49,594 nucleotides of DNA from Betaproteobacteria bacterium (GTDB lineage Bacteria; Pseudomonadota; Gammaproteobacteria; Burkholderiales; Rhodocyclaceae), in the NCBI GenBank assembly GCA_009777245.1, contig WRMF01000015.1, positions 1 through 49,594 on the forward strand, read 5' to 3'. This document shows, one piece after another, positions 16,428 to 25,483 of this stretch (positions within the stretch are counted from its first letter, which is position 1; each line of letters opens with the position of its first letter). Below the pieces are notes generated by a model. That model saw only the letters and a list, made by a program, of their open reading frames with translations, did not search any database and was not told the origin of the DNA. A program made the position numbers and the translations under genes.

Positions 16428-16901
16428 ATGAACACCTATCATATGGTCAGGATGTTGCACATCCTGTCTTCCGTGCTGCTGGTCGGAACCGGCTTCGGCA
16501 GCGCGTTCTACATGTTCTTCACGAACCGAACCGGGATTGTTCAGGCGATTGCCGCAGTGTCTCGTCTGGTGGTACGCGCCGACTGGTGGTTTACCACGCC
16601 GACCGTTATCTTGCAGCCGTTGTCCGGCTTCTGGCTCATATACATGGCCGGATGGCCGTGGGATACGCCGTGGTTGCTGGCTTCCGTCATACTGTATCTG
16701 CTATCCGGCCTCTGCTGGCTACCGGTCGTGTGGATTCAGATCAGGATGCGGAAAATTGCGGCGGCTTCTGCGGCAGAAGGGCAAGCGTTGCCGCCGATAT
16801 ATTGGCGTTACGCGCGTATCTGGGAATGTCTTGGCTATCCGGCCTTCCTGGCAATGCTCGTGGTTTATTTCCTGATGATAGTGAAGCCTTCGCTGTTTTG
16901 A
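16428..16901 (+). CDS. DUF2269-family integral membrane protein, copy 2
   Basis: 157 residues, clearly a tandem duplicate of the preceding gene: both begin MNTY, then LHILSSVLLVG, and share WSWDTPWLLAS / WPWDTPWLLAS and LPPTYWRYAR / LPPIYWRYAR. Even the leader TACAGCGAGGAGC is shared, so the duplication included the ribosome site. Four membrane segments. Only 28 bp separate the copies. It is the last gene of the operon, and its stop is 3 bp from the convergent phosphatase stop. Confidence 0.87.
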   Translation: MNTYHMVRMLHILSSVLLVGTGFGSAFYMFFTNRTGIVQAIAAVSRLVVRADWWFTTPTVILQPLSGFWLIYMAGWPWDTPWLLASVILYLLSGLCWLPVVWIQIRMRKIAAASAAEGQALPPIYWRYARIWECLGYPAFLAMLVVYFLMIVKPSLF

Positions 16902-16904
16902 ACA

Positions 16905-17573
16905 TCAGGCTTTGCCTTGAATCGCCTGCGCGAACCAGTCCGCCAACTCCCGCACGGAATCAGCGCAAAAAATCGGATTGGCGGCAATGAGCGCGGATTT
17001 CGGGTGCGCGCCATAGGTCACGCCAATTCCGGCGCAACCCGCGTTCGTTGCCATGTGCAGATCATGGGTCGTGTCGCCTATCATGACAACCCTGTCGGAA
17101 GCGACGGATAATTCTTCCATCAACTCCAGCAGCATGGCCGGATGCGGCTTGGACGGACATTCCCCGGCAGTGCGGGTGGCGGCAAAGTAATCGCGCAGCA
17201 TAAAATGATCCAGCGCGCGCTCCAGCCCGACGCGGGTTTTGCCGGTAGCGACCGCAAGCATAAAATCTGCCGAGCGCAAACCATCAAGCAATCCTTCCAC
17301 TCCGGCGAACAAGACAATATCATCGCTGCCGGAAAAGTAGTGGTAACGATAACGTTCCGCCATTTGCGGATACGAACTGGCGGGCATGTCCGGCGCGAGA
17401 TATTGCAAGGCTTCCAGCAATCCGAGGCCGATGACGTGCCGCGCCGCTTCATCAGTTGGCGGCGGCATCCCAAGATCATGGCAGGCGGACTTGATGGCAA
17501 GCACGATTGCGGCGGCGGAATCCATCAAGGTTCCGTCCCAATCAAAAACAACAAGGTCAAAAGGTTGGTTCAT
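16905..17573 (-). CDS. gph: HAD-family phosphatase, phosphoglycolate phosphatase-like
   Basis: 222 residues. HAD motif I is FDWDGTLMDS (nucleophile D10, acid D12), motif II VATGKTRVGL, motif III lysine in PSKPHP, and motif IV VMIGDTTHDLHMATNAG. The helical cap domain (~15-85) is the C1 type. It should hydrolyse a small phosphorylated metabolite in the cytoplasm; 2-phosphoglycolate is likely from family resemblance but not proven. It lies downstream of rluC on the same strand, a common betaproteobacterial pairing, with a strong hairpin between them. Confidence 0.9.
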   Translation of the reverse strand: MNQPFDLVVFDWDGTLMDSAAAIVLAIKSACHDLGMPPPTDEAARHVIGLGLLEALQYLAPDMPASSYPQMAERYRYHYFSGSDDIVLFAGVEGLLDGLRSADFMLAVATGKTRVGLERALDHFMLRDYFAATRTAGECPSKPHPAMLLELMEELSVASDRVVMIGDTTHDLHMATNAGCAGIGVTYGAHPKSALIAANPIFCADSVRELADWFAQAIQGKA

Positions 17574-17624
17574 GGCATCATTTTACGGTTGTCTGGTAGC
17601 GCCTGCCGGAGAGAACGCTTTACT

Positions 17625-17650
17625 CCCCTCTCCCATTTGTGGGAGAGGGG
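17625..17650. repeat. Perfect 11-bp hairpin (REP-like) between rluC and the HAD gene
   Basis: CCCCTCTCCCA (17625-17635), a 4-nt loop, and TGGGAGAGGGG (17640-17650). The preceding GAGAACGCTTTACTCCCCTC links it to the repeats at 3702 and 10644. It may attenuate or end rluC transcripts, but it lacks a T run. The gap 17574-17708 holds nothing else. Confidence 0.65.
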
Positions 17651-17708
17651 ATGCGTTTGCAAAATTTCAGGCATCATCTCCTGGATTTTCATGCTCCTAC
17701 TTTTCTCC

Positions 17709-18719
17709 TTATCCAAAGGAGTGACTACATACCCAAGGCGGAGAAAAGTTATCCGCGAGATATTCGCGTGCTTCGGCGGTATCAAGGCGGAGGATAAAAT
17801 CCCGCAGCTCGTCCGGCAGGGCTGAGGCCAGAAAAAGGCGGCGATCTTCGACCGGATGCGGAAAATCCATACTAGCGGCATGTAGCGCCATGCGCTTCAA
17901 TCCTTCTTTTCGCAATGCCTTGTTGAGCGCGAAATCGCCATATTTGTCATCGCCCAGAACAGGATAGCCCAGATGGGCAAGATGTACGCGCAATTGATGA
18001 GTGCGCCCGGTCTTCAGTTCGCCTTCCAACAGGGAAAACCGCGCCCAACGCGCCAAAAGCCGAAAGACCGTATGCGCGCTCTTGCCTTCCTTCAGATCTA
18101 CCCGTACCCGCCGCTCTTCCTCGTCGGTCAGATATTTATGCAGCGGCAGCTTGACCCGGCGGACAGGCTCCAGCCAGCGCCCTTTCACCAACGCCAGGTA
18201 GCGTTTATCGGTCATGTCCTTACGAAACATGTCATGCAGACGAACAAGAGCGGAGCGTTTTTTGCCGATCAGCAACACACCGGACGTTTCCCGGTCAAGG
18301 CGGTGCGCCAGTTCGAGAAATTTTGCTTCATGTCTTTGGCGGCGCAAGGCTTCAATCACCCCCAGCGATACGCCGCTTCCGCCATGCACGGCAATACCGG
18401 CAGGCTTGTCAATGACCAGAAGGGATGTATCTTCATACAGGATCGGAAGCTCCGGCAAATTTTGGGAAGCCCCGGCTTTTGAACCGGATTCCGCCCTCGT
18501 TGCGACGCGCATCGGCGGCAGGCGAAGCCTGTCGCCTTCCTGCAAGCGATAGTCCGGCGCTGCGCGTTTCTTGTTCACCCTGACCTCGCCGCTTCTTACA
18601 ATGCGGTACAGGTGGCTTTTCGGCACGCCCTTGCAATGCCGAATCAGGAAATTATCCAGGCGTTGCCCTGCCGATTCAGGCTCGATAGAAAGATAAACGA
18701 TGTTGTTTGTTTCCGACAT
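17709..18719 (-). CDS. rluC: 23S rRNA pseudouridine synthase RluC
   Basis: 336 residues from the ATG at 18719 (MSETNNIVYL). An in-frame upstream start at 18803 would add unrelated residues. It has an N-terminal S4 RNA-binding domain (~18-75: GQRLDNFLIRHCKGVPKSHLYRIVRSGEVRVNKKR). The RluA-type catalytic domain has LAHRLDRETSGVLL (catalytic Asp) and the later LKTGRTHQLRVHLAHLGYP. RluC isomerises uridines 955, 2504 and 2580 (E. coli numbering) of 23S rRNA. It is divergent from rne across ~430 bp. Confidence 0.94.
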   Translation of the reverse strand: MSETNNIVYLSIEPESAGQRLDNFLIRHCKGVPKSHLYRIVRSGEVRVNKKRAAPDYRLQEGDRLRLPPMRVATRAESGSKAGASQNLPELPILYEDTSLLVIDKPAGIAVHGGSGVSLGVIEALRRQRHEAKFLELAHRLDRETSGVLLIGKKRSALVRLHDMFRKDMTDKRYLALVKGRWLEPVRRVKLPLHKYLTDEEERRVRVDLKEGKSAHTVFRLLARWARFSLLEGELKTGRTHQLRVHLAHLGYPVLGDDKYGDFALNKALRKEGLKRMALHAASMDFPHPVEDRRLFLASALPDELRDFILRLDTAEAREYLADNFSPPWVCSHSFG

Positions 18720-19155
18720 TTGCAATATACTTGTTAACCGATTTTGCGCCGCGAACGGCAGCCTCGTCGTCAGACCGGCCGACGCCCCTTCACGACAGGG
18801 CATTCCGAATTATCCAGTCGGCGGACTTGGCGGCCTGCATCCTGTCTCTCCCGGAATCCGGTTACAGCAACGACAGGAGCAACGGCAGAACAAGGCATTT
18901 GCCGCCACGCAAATCGGTTTGGTTAAACTCGCTCACCAAAAGTAGCGATACTACTTGATTCGCGCATCGCTTACATCCGCGATTGCCCACGCTGATTTGA
19001 ATGCGTTCGGAAAGCAAGCCTTTCCGGGCGTTGCATCACCGGAAAATAATGGTTGAACTTTTGCGAGATTTTATCTTGATGACGACAAACACTCCTGTTA
19101 TCTGACCGGTCGCGCCCGCGTGGGCGCTTCGCTCTGCCATGCGCCGGAGCACACA
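18720..19155 (+). promoter_or_regulatory. Intergenic region and probable rne leader
   Basis: A 436-bp region between divergent rluC and rne. A perfect hairpin GCGCCC-gcgt-GGGCGC lies at 19112-19127, about 30 bp before the rne start, and GGAG lies 7 nt before the ATG. RNase E mRNAs usually have long structured leaders through which the enzyme cleaves its own message. That role here is inferred from the family. I could not identify a convincing -35/-10 pair by eye. Confidence 0.4.
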
Positions 19156-22074
19156 ATGAAACGCATGTTATTCAATGCGACACAGGCCGAGGAACTTCGT
19201 GTCGCCATTGTCGACGGGCAAAAACTGATTGACCTCGACATTGAATCGGCTGCCAAGGAACAACGTAAAAGCAACATTTACAAGGGGATCATCACCCGCA
19301 TCGAGCCTTCGCTGGAGGCCGCCTTTGTCGACTACGGCGAGGAGCGGCATGGTTTTCTGCCTTTCAAGGCCATTGCGCGAAGCTCTCTTCAGAACGGCTC
19401 CGAGCGCGGCAGAATCCACGATCTCTTGAAGGAAGGGCAGGAACTCATCGTCCAGGTCGACAAGGATGAGCGCAGCAACAAAGGGGCGGCGCTTTCCACC
19501 TTTATTTCCCTGGCCGGTCGTTATCTTGTTCTGATGCCCAACAATCCGCGCGGCGGCGGGATTTCCCGGCGCGTGGACGGCGAAGACCGCATCGAGCTTC
19601 GGGAAGTCATGGATCAGCTTGACGTGCCGCCCGGCATGAGCCTTATTTCCCGTACAGCCGCCATTGGCCGACAGGCCGAAGAACTGCAATGGGATTTGAA
19701 TTACTTGAAACAACTCTGGCGAGCCATTGAGGAAGTGGCGCGAAGCGAACACAACCCTCGCCTAATCTACCAGGAAGACAGTCTCGTCATTCGCGCCATC
19801 CGGGATTATTTCCAGCCGGAAATAGGCGAAATTCTGATTGACACCGACAGCATCTTTCAACAGGCGCGGGATTTCATGTCTTTTGTCATCCCGAACGATG
19901 TGCATCGGGTCAAGCGTTATTGGGACGATGTGCCGCTCTTTTCCCGCTTTCAGATCGAGCATCAGATCGAAAGCGCCTTCGGGCGGCAGGTCAATCTGCC
20001 TTCCGGCGGGGCGATTGTGATTGACTATACCGAGGCGTTGGTCGCGGTGGATGTCAATTCCGGACGCGCCACACGCGGCGCGGACATTGAGGAAACCGCA
20101 TTCAGAACCAATCTCGAAGCCGTTGATGAAATTGCTCGCCAGTTGCGCTTGCGCGACCTTGGTGGCCTTATCGTCATTGACTTCATTGATATGGAATCAG
20201 CCAAACACCAGCGGGAAGTCGAGACTCGCCTGAAAGAAGCCCTGAAATATGATCGCGCCCGCATCCAAATGGGCAAGATCAGCCGCTTTGGCCTGATGGA
20301 GCTTTCCCGTCAGCGACTACGCCCTGGCATTGCCGAGACCAGCTACATTTCCTGTCCTCGTTGCACAGGCACGGGTCATATCCGTTCCACCGAATCGGCG
20401 GCCCTCCATGTTCTTCGCATTCTGGAGGAAGAATCCATGAAGGAAGGCACAGTCTCCGTGCGGGCGCAAGTGCCGGTTGAGGTCGCCACTTTCCTGCTGA
20501 ACGAAAAGCGGCACGACATTCAGATAATCGAAGCAAGGCACAAGGTCTCCCTGCTCCTGATCCCCAACATGCACCTGGAAACTCCGGCGCACAACATTGT
20601 CCGCTTGAAGAGCGAGGACTTGAAGCAGGACGATGGGGCTGATTCCTCGTATCGCACAGTAACCGCCATAAGCGAGGAGAAAATCGTTTCAGTCAATGGC
20701 AAGCAAGAGCAACGCCCCCGCCAGGAAGCCGTGCTGAAGCACCTCGCGCCGGAACAGCCTGCCCCTATCGTAAAAGCGCCGGAGAAGAAGGGGTTATTTT
20801 CCCGTTTGCTTTCTCTTTTTATCAGTACGCCAAAGGAAGCGGCTCCTGTTCGGAAAACGCGGGGGAAAGGCAGGAACGCCCTTGAATCGAAGACGGAGCC
20901 GCGCCATGATAAACGGGACGGACGGGGAGAAAACCGCCGAGGCAAGACGCGCAACCGCAAGGAAGAGCGGGAAGAAGCGCGCGAGACTCGCAATGAAGAT
21001 AAGCGGAATGAGCGCAGCGCCGAGACGAAAAATCGCGCTGCCCGCATTGAACCTATCATTGCTGAAGAACCAATCATGCGTGAGCCTGGCGAGGCCGTTC
21101 GTGATCCGCGCCCCAAGCGGGGGCGCCAGGAACGCGCCAAACCCGCCGTGCCGGAAGCGGCTACTCCGGCGGAAGCCCCGGTTCCTGCTAAGGAAGGCGC
21201 GGAGATCAATGCACAAGGCAGTGGCCGCAAGCGTGGGCGCAGCCGGGGCAATGACCGCCGCCGCGCGGAATTGCCCGCCGAGCCGCAGCCGTTGGTTGAA
21301 TTGGCGGGAGACATGCCTGACGCCTTGAAACAAGTCACTCCGGTGACGATGACGGCGGATAGCGAGCCGCCGGAACAGATGGATAGCGCACCGCCGGAAC
21401 AGACGGAGAAGCCGGAGCCGACAGACATTACTGCCGCGACGCCACTTTCGCCGATAATCGCTGCCGCGCCCGTTGTTGAGCCTCTGCCGGTTGCGCCTGT
21501 TATTACGTCGGTCGTCGCTCCTGTCGCGCTTGTGGAATCCACGCCCATTGCCACGCCGGTTGCCGCTGTCACTTTGCCGGTAACGCCTGTTGCTGTATCT
21601 GTCGCCGCGCCCATCGTTACGCCAACTCCGTTCGCCGCCGCGCTGGTTGTCGCGCCAATTCCAGCCGTTATGCCTGCGCCTGTTGTCGCTCCTGATTCGC
21701 CGGTTGAGCCTGTAACGCCCTCGGTTGCGCCTGCCGCGTCTGTTGAACCCACGCCGACTGTCGCGCTTTCTGAACCGCCGGTTGTCATGGAAGCGCCGAT
21801 AGCTCCGCTGCCTGAACCGCCGGAGCCTGCCGCTGTAGAATCGCTGGAGCCTGTAACGCCGCCCGTAACCGTAACGCATAATCCGCCTTCGTCCGCGACT
21901 GCCACGGTCGAAGAGGCAGCGGCGACGTTGGAAGATACTGGCCTGATTCTGGTGCAGACGCGCCATGCCGCGCCGGATATGCCAACGACAAAGCCGCTGG
22001 GACGACCGCGCCGCAAACCGCCCGCATCCGGCGCCGTTGAGGAGCTAATGGTCATGGTGGAAACCCGGCAGTAA
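19156..22074 (+). CDS. rne: Ribonuclease E
   Basis: 972 residues. It initiates mRNA decay and processes rRNA and tRNA precursors. The start is the ATG at 19156 (MKRMLFNATQ), the conserved RNase E/G N-terminus. S1 domain ~37-120; 5'-sensor/RNase H-like regions; catalytic metal aspartates D299 (VAVDVNSG) and D342 (LIVIDFIDM); Zn-link CPRC at 400-403. After ~residue 510 comes a long unstructured scaffold: an Arg/Glu-rich stretch (~560-700) that should bind RNA, then a ~250-residue Pro/Ala/Val/Glu-rich tract with many VAP/PVAP-like repeats. A hydrophobic SRLLSLFIS segment near 555 could be the amphipathic membrane anchor. The tail's repeats cause long spurious antisense frames. Confidence 0.96.
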   Translation: MKRMLFNATQAEELRVAIVDGQKLIDLDIESAAKEQRKSNIYKGIITRIEPSLEAAFVDYGEERHGFLPFKAIARSSLQNGSERGRIHDLLKEGQELIVQVDKDERSNKGAALSTFISLAGRYLVLMPNNPRGGGISRRVDGEDRIELREVMDQLDVPPGMSLISRTAAIGRQAEELQWDLNYLKQLWRAIEEVARSEHNPRLIYQEDSLVIRAIRDYFQPEIGEILIDTDSIFQQARDFMSFVIPNDVHRVKRYWDDVPLFSRFQIEHQIESAFGRQVNLPSGGAIVIDYTEALVAVDVNSGRATRGADIEETAFRTNLEAVDEIARQLRLRDLGGLIVIDFIDMESAKHQREVETRLKEALKYDRARIQMGKISRFGLMELSRQRLRPGIAETSYISCPRCTGTGHIRSTESAALHVLRILEEESMKEGTVSVRAQVPVEVATFLLNEKRHDIQIIEARHKVSLLLIPNMHLETPAHNIVRLKSEDLKQDDGADSSYRTVTAISEEKIVSVNGKQEQRPRQEAVLKHLAPEQPAPIVKAPEKKGLFSRLLSLFISTPKEAAPVRKTRGKGRNALESKTEPRHDKRDGRGENRRGKTRNRKEEREEARETRNEDKRNERSAETKNRAARIEPIIAEEPIMREPGEAVRDPRPKRGRQERAKPAVPEAATPAEAPVPAKEGAEINAQGSGRKRGRSRGNDRRRAELPAEPQPLVELAGDMPDALKQVTPVTMTADSEPPEQMDSAPPEQTEKPEPTDITAATPLSPIIAAAPVVEPLPVAPVITSVVAPVALVESTPIATPVAAVTLPVTPVAVSVAAPIVTPTPFAAALVVAPIPAVMPAPVVAPDSPVEPVTPSVAPAASVEPTPTVALSEPPVVMEAPIAPLPEPPEPAAVESLEPVTPPVTVTHNPPSSATATVEEAAATLEDTGLILVQTRHAAPDMPTTKPLGRPRRKPPASGAVEELMVMVETRQ

Positions 22075-22089
22075 CATTTGGAAAGCGCC

Positions 22090-22992
22090 ATGTTTCCCAT
22101 ACTGCCCATTCGTTACATTGATCCGGTCTATCGCCCGCCCAGCGAGGCGAATTCCCTGATTTTGCCCTTGACTGATGGCTGTTCCTGGAATCGCTGCATT
22201 TTTTGCGAGATGTATACCGATCCGCAAAAGCGTTTCAGGGCGCGGGATGAAAAGGAAGTGGAAGAAAATTTGCGGCAGTTGGGGGAGATGCCTGCGTCCG
22301 CCGCGATTCGCAGGGTATTTCTGGCGGACGGCGACGCTCTGGCGCTGCCGACCCGGCGGCTCCTTGCCGCCCTGACCGGCATTCGCCGACATCTGCCGAA
22401 TGTTCGCCGCATTTCCAGCTATTGCCTGCCGCGCAACCTGAAGAAGAAATCGGCGGAAGAAATGCGGGAACTTGCCGAAGCCGGTCTGGCGCTTGTTTAT
22501 CTCGGCGCCGAATCGGGCGATGACACGGTGCTCCAGAAGATTGACAAGGGCGAGACTTATCAGAGCACGGTTGACGCGCTGGACAAGCTGGGCGCGGCGA
22601 AAATCCAGCGATCAGTCATGATCCTGAACGGCCTTGGCGGGATATGTTACAGCAAGGATCACGCCTTCAATTCCGCAAGGCTTGCGAACGCTACCCAGCC
22701 GGAATATCTGGCGGTGTTGACGCTTAGTTTTCCCAAGGGGGAATCGCGCCTGAAGGCAGCCTTTCCGGAATGGGAGATGCCGGATATTCAAGGCTTGCTT
22801 ATTGAGATGCGGCATTTCGTGGAAAACCTTGAACTCTCCCGCACGGTGTTCAGAAGCGATCACGCCTCAAACTGGCTTTCCCTGCGCGGCACATTAGGCG
22901 CGGAAAAAGCGCGACTACTCGCGGAACTGGATCGGGCGATTGCCGCGCCGGACTCGGCTCCGCTGCGCCCTGCCTGGGCGAGAGGGTTGTGA
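22090..22992 (+). CDS. Radical SAM protein
   Basis: 300 residues from the ATG at 22090; GGAAAG lies 6 nt upstream. The cluster-binding cysteines are spaced CX4CX2C (DGCSWNRCIFCEMY, C31, C36, C39), a variant spacing of a recognisable radical SAM subfamily. SAM-binding features follow: FLADGDAL, the GAESGDD motif and LNGLGG. The Elp3-like TIM-barrel core covers the length, without an auxiliary cluster domain. The product is unknown. It begins 15 bp after rne and may be co-transcribed with it. Confidence 0.85.
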   Translation: MFPILPIRYIDPVYRPPSEANSLILPLTDGCSWNRCIFCEMYTDPQKRFRARDEKEVEENLRQLGEMPASAAIRRVFLADGDALALPTRRLLAALTGIRRHLPNVRRISSYCLPRNLKKKSAEEMRELAEAGLALVYLGAESGDDTVLQKIDKGETYQSTVDALDKLGAAKIQRSVMILNGLGGICYSKDHAFNSARLANATQPEYLAVLTLSFPKGESRLKAAFPEWEMPDIQGLLIEMRHFVENLELSRTVFRSDHASNWLSLRGTLGAEKARLLAELDRAIAAPDSAPLRPAWARGL

Positions 22993-23058
22993 GAAATGCT
23001 ATTCCTGCAAGTTCCTCACAAGCGTTAAAATGCGCTTCTTTCTTTTTCTTTTCATACC

Positions 23059-24603
23059 ATGCCGCTGCCTGACCTGCCCCTTTACCTGCAACGCATCCTG
23101 AACGCCAACGTCTATGATCTGGCGTTGGAGACCCCGCTTGATTTCGCGCCGAATCTGTCAGGCCGAACCGGAAATCGAATTTATTTGAAGCGCGAGGACA
23201 TGCAGCCGGTTTTCTCCTTCAAGCTACGTGGAGCCTATAACAAAATCGCTTCCTTACCGCCTGCAAAACGTTCTCGCGGCGTAATTTGCGCTTCTGCCGG
23301 AAATCACGCGCAGGGCGTCGCCATGTCGGCATCTCACCTTGGCTGTCGCGCGATCATCGTGATGCCGGAAACCACGCCTGCCATCAAGATAGACGCGGTA
23401 AAAAAACGGGGCGGCGAAGTTATATTGGCCGGAGATTCTTACGATGCCGCTTATACACATGCCCTTGAACTGGAAAAATCGGAAAAACTCGCCTTCGTAC
23501 ACCCTTTTGACGACCCGGAAGTCATCGCTGGACAAGGCACAATCGGGATGGAAATCCTGCGCCAGAATTCGCGTCTGGAAGGAAATATCCACGCGGTATT
23601 TGTCGCCATTGGCGGCGGCGGCCTTGCGGCAGGAGTAGCCGCTTATATCAAGGCGGTTCGTCCCACAATCCGTGTTATCGGCGTTGAGACTTTCGATGCC
23701 GATGCCATGCGTAAATCCATAGCGGCGGGACGAATGGTCAGTCTTTCGCAGGTCGGCCTGTTCGCCGACGGTACCGCAGTACGGCAAGTGGGCGAGGAGA
23801 CTTTCCGGCTTTGTCGGACGCTTCTGGACGACATAATTCTGGTTGATACCGACGCCATATGCGCGGCTATCAAGGATGTGTTTGAAGATACGCGCTCCAT
23901 TCTGGAGCCTTCCGGCGCGTTGGCGATTGCGGGCGCGAAGGAGTATGCCGACAAGCACCGCCTGAAGGACAAGGCCTTGATTGCCGTGGCTTCCGGCGCG
24001 AACATCAACTTTGACCGGCTGCGCTTTGTCTCCGAGCGGGCGGAATTTGGCGAGCGGCGCGAGGCTGTGTTTGCCGTCACCTTGCCGGAGACGCCGGGCG
24101 CGTACAAGAAATTTGTCTCCCTGATCGGCAAGCACAACATTACCGAATTCAACTATCGCTATAACCATCCTACGGCAGCCCATGTTTATGTCGGGATGCA
24201 GGTTGCCGATCGCGCCGAATCGAAAAAGCTGGCGGAGACTTTCTCGAAGCGCGGCTACCCGACGCTTGATTTGTCCGAGGATGAGACCGCGCGGTCGCAC
24301 ATTCGCCATATGGTCGGCGGTCATGCGCCGCAGGTGCGGGAAGGCGGCATGATTGAACTGCTTTATCGTTTTGAATTTCCCGAGCGACCGGGGGCGTTGA
24401 TGAATTTTCTGAACCAGATGAGCGCAGGTTGGAACATCAGCCTCTTTCATTACCGCAACCACGGCGCGGATACCGGACGAGTATTGGCTGGCATTCAGGT
24501 TCCGCCTGAAGAAACGCGCGAATTTCAGTTATTCCTTGACAAGCTGGGCTACCGTTACTGGAACGAATGCGACAGCGAAGTTTACAAGCTCTTTCTGGGA
24601 TAG
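23059..24603 (+). CDS. ilvA: Threonine ammonia-lyase, biosynthetic
   Basis: 514 residues, the full biosynthetic length. It deaminates threonine to 2-oxobutyrate, the first step of isoleucine synthesis. The PLP lysine is K55 in SFKLRGAYNK. The PLP-phosphate loop is GGGGLAAG, with ASAGNHAQGVA before it. Two C-terminal ACT-like regulatory domains (~330-410 and ~425-514: AVFAVTLPETPGAYKKFV and LYRFEFPERPGALMNFL) mediate isoleucine/valine control. It is preceded by ~66 bp and has no other ilv gene nearby. Confidence 0.96.
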   Translation: MPLPDLPLYLQRILNANVYDLALETPLDFAPNLSGRTGNRIYLKREDMQPVFSFKLRGAYNKIASLPPAKRSRGVICASAGNHAQGVAMSASHLGCRAIIVMPETTPAIKIDAVKKRGGEVILAGDSYDAAYTHALELEKSEKLAFVHPFDDPEVIAGQGTIGMEILRQNSRLEGNIHAVFVAIGGGGLAAGVAAYIKAVRPTIRVIGVETFDADAMRKSIAAGRMVSLSQVGLFADGTAVRQVGEETFRLCRTLLDDIILVDTDAICAAIKDVFEDTRSILEPSGALAIAGAKEYADKHRLKDKALIAVASGANINFDRLRFVSERAEFGERREAVFAVTLPETPGAYKKFVSLIGKHNITEFNYRYNHPTAAHVYVGMQVADRAESKKLAETFSKRGYPTLDLSEDETARSHIRHMVGGHAPQVREGGMIELLYRFEFPERPGALMNFLNQMSAGWNISLFHYRNHGADTGRVLAGIQVPPEETREFQLFLDKLGYRYWNECDSEVYKLFLG

Positions 24604-24613
24604 CCGCTCAGTC

Positions 24614-24925
24614 ATGCTTTTTAAGGCCTTGCCCGCATTTGACCTGTCTCCTTACGCATTGTCCCTGTACGCCCTTTTTTTGGGGATGTGCGCGCAGACA
24701 TTTGCCCTTGCCTTGACCCTACGCCAATGTCTGGGCAAGCGTAACCGAAATACTTGGATTGCCCTGGCCCTGGCCATGCTTTTTCTTCTTCGACAACGCT
24801 GGGCGGCGCTTGAGTTTTCGCTTGCCACTGGCGTTTATGACAGCTTTTCCGCATTCTGCGATTTATTAGCCAGTCTACTCCTTTGCCTTGCCATAATTGG
24901 ATTTATACGGGCGGAATGCGGCTGA
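24614..24925 (+). CDS. Small integral membrane protein, unknown
   Basis: 103 residues from the ATG at 24614, 10 bp after ilvA. Three predicted membrane segments: ALSLYALFLGMCAQTFALAL (~15-34), WIALALAMLFLLR (~47-60) and a C-terminal LLASLLLCLAIIGFI (~85-99). Similar layouts occur in the sensor-membrane portions of some signalling proteins, but there is no kinase or cyclase domain. The frame could be opened upstream inside ilvA; that extension is rejected. It is probably co-transcribed with ilvA. Function unknown. The remaining gap to 25030 has no gene. Confidence 0.6.
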   Translation: MLFKALPAFDLSPYALSLYALFLGMCAQTFALALTLRQCLGKRNRNTWIALALAMLFLLRQRWAALEFSLATGVYDSFSAFCDLLASLLLCLAIIGFIRAECG

Positions 24926-25030
24926 AACCGAATTTTCGGATCAAGCGGATACATTCATAGTTTCGCCCAAGCTAAAATGATAAATGGGCAGGAAGGCGCA
25001 CAAAATGTACGCGCTTTAACCGAAACATCT

Positions 25031-25483
25031 CTAACCTCCAGTCTCCTGAAAATGGCACGACAGGCAAGCCGCCTGAATCTCGATCCGGCTGTCTTTCAGG
25101 CGGATACCCAATTCATCCAGTCTGCCGCGCATCGCGTCATACAAGGGAGCATCGTCAATCTCGCGGGTCTCGCCGCAACCTGAGCACACAAACAACAACA
25201 AGGCCGCGTGACCCTCATGTGTGCCGGTACATGGCAAATAAGCATTCAGAAAATTCACTCGATGAATAAGTCCGCCCTGAAGCAAAAATTCCAGGGTGCG
25301 ATACATGGTGGTCGGAGTCACGCGCCTGCCCTTGTCGCGCATCCGCTCGATCAGGTCATAAGCCTTGATCGGCGCGCCCTCGGCGCAAATAACATCCAGA
25401 ATCTCACGGCGCAGCCGGGTCAAACGCGCATCTTTACCCGTTTGCGTCGCGGCCTTTATGTCCGAATCGGCGCGCGAACTCAT
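25031..25483 (-). CDS. zur: Fur-family repressor, Zur-like
   Basis: 150 residues. The N-terminal winged helix (~20-85) has the recognition-helix pattern VTPTTMYRTLEFL. The C-terminal metal domain has H89/H92 (THEGHAAL), the structural zinc site C100-x2-C103 (CSGCGE) and C140-x2-C143 (CLSCH). That spacing and the neighbouring ZIP and DUF3299 genes favour Zur over Fur. As a zinc-loaded repressor it would shut off the operon. Unusually it is the last gene of the operon it probably controls; its ATG overlaps the DUF3299 stop as ATGA, so it should be autoregulated. Confidence 0.85.
   Translation of the reverse strand: MSSRADSDIKAATQTGKDARLTRLRREILDVICAEGAPIKAYDLIERMRDKGRRVTPTTMYRTLEFLLQGGLIHRVNFLNAYLPCTGTHEGHAALLLFVCSGCGETREIDDAPLYDAMRGRLDELGIRLKDSRIEIQAACLSCHFQETGG

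Noticed and set aside
20520-22109. Long minus-strand frames of 529 and 390 codons opposite rne
   Set aside because: Their Thr/Gly/Ala- or Arg/Asn-rich low-complexity text is the reverse reading of the Pro/Ala/Val repeats of the RNase E tail.
23254-24462. Minus-strand frame of 402 codons opposite ilvA
   Set aside because: Fully covered by the intact ilvA gene, with no recognisable motif or ribosome site.
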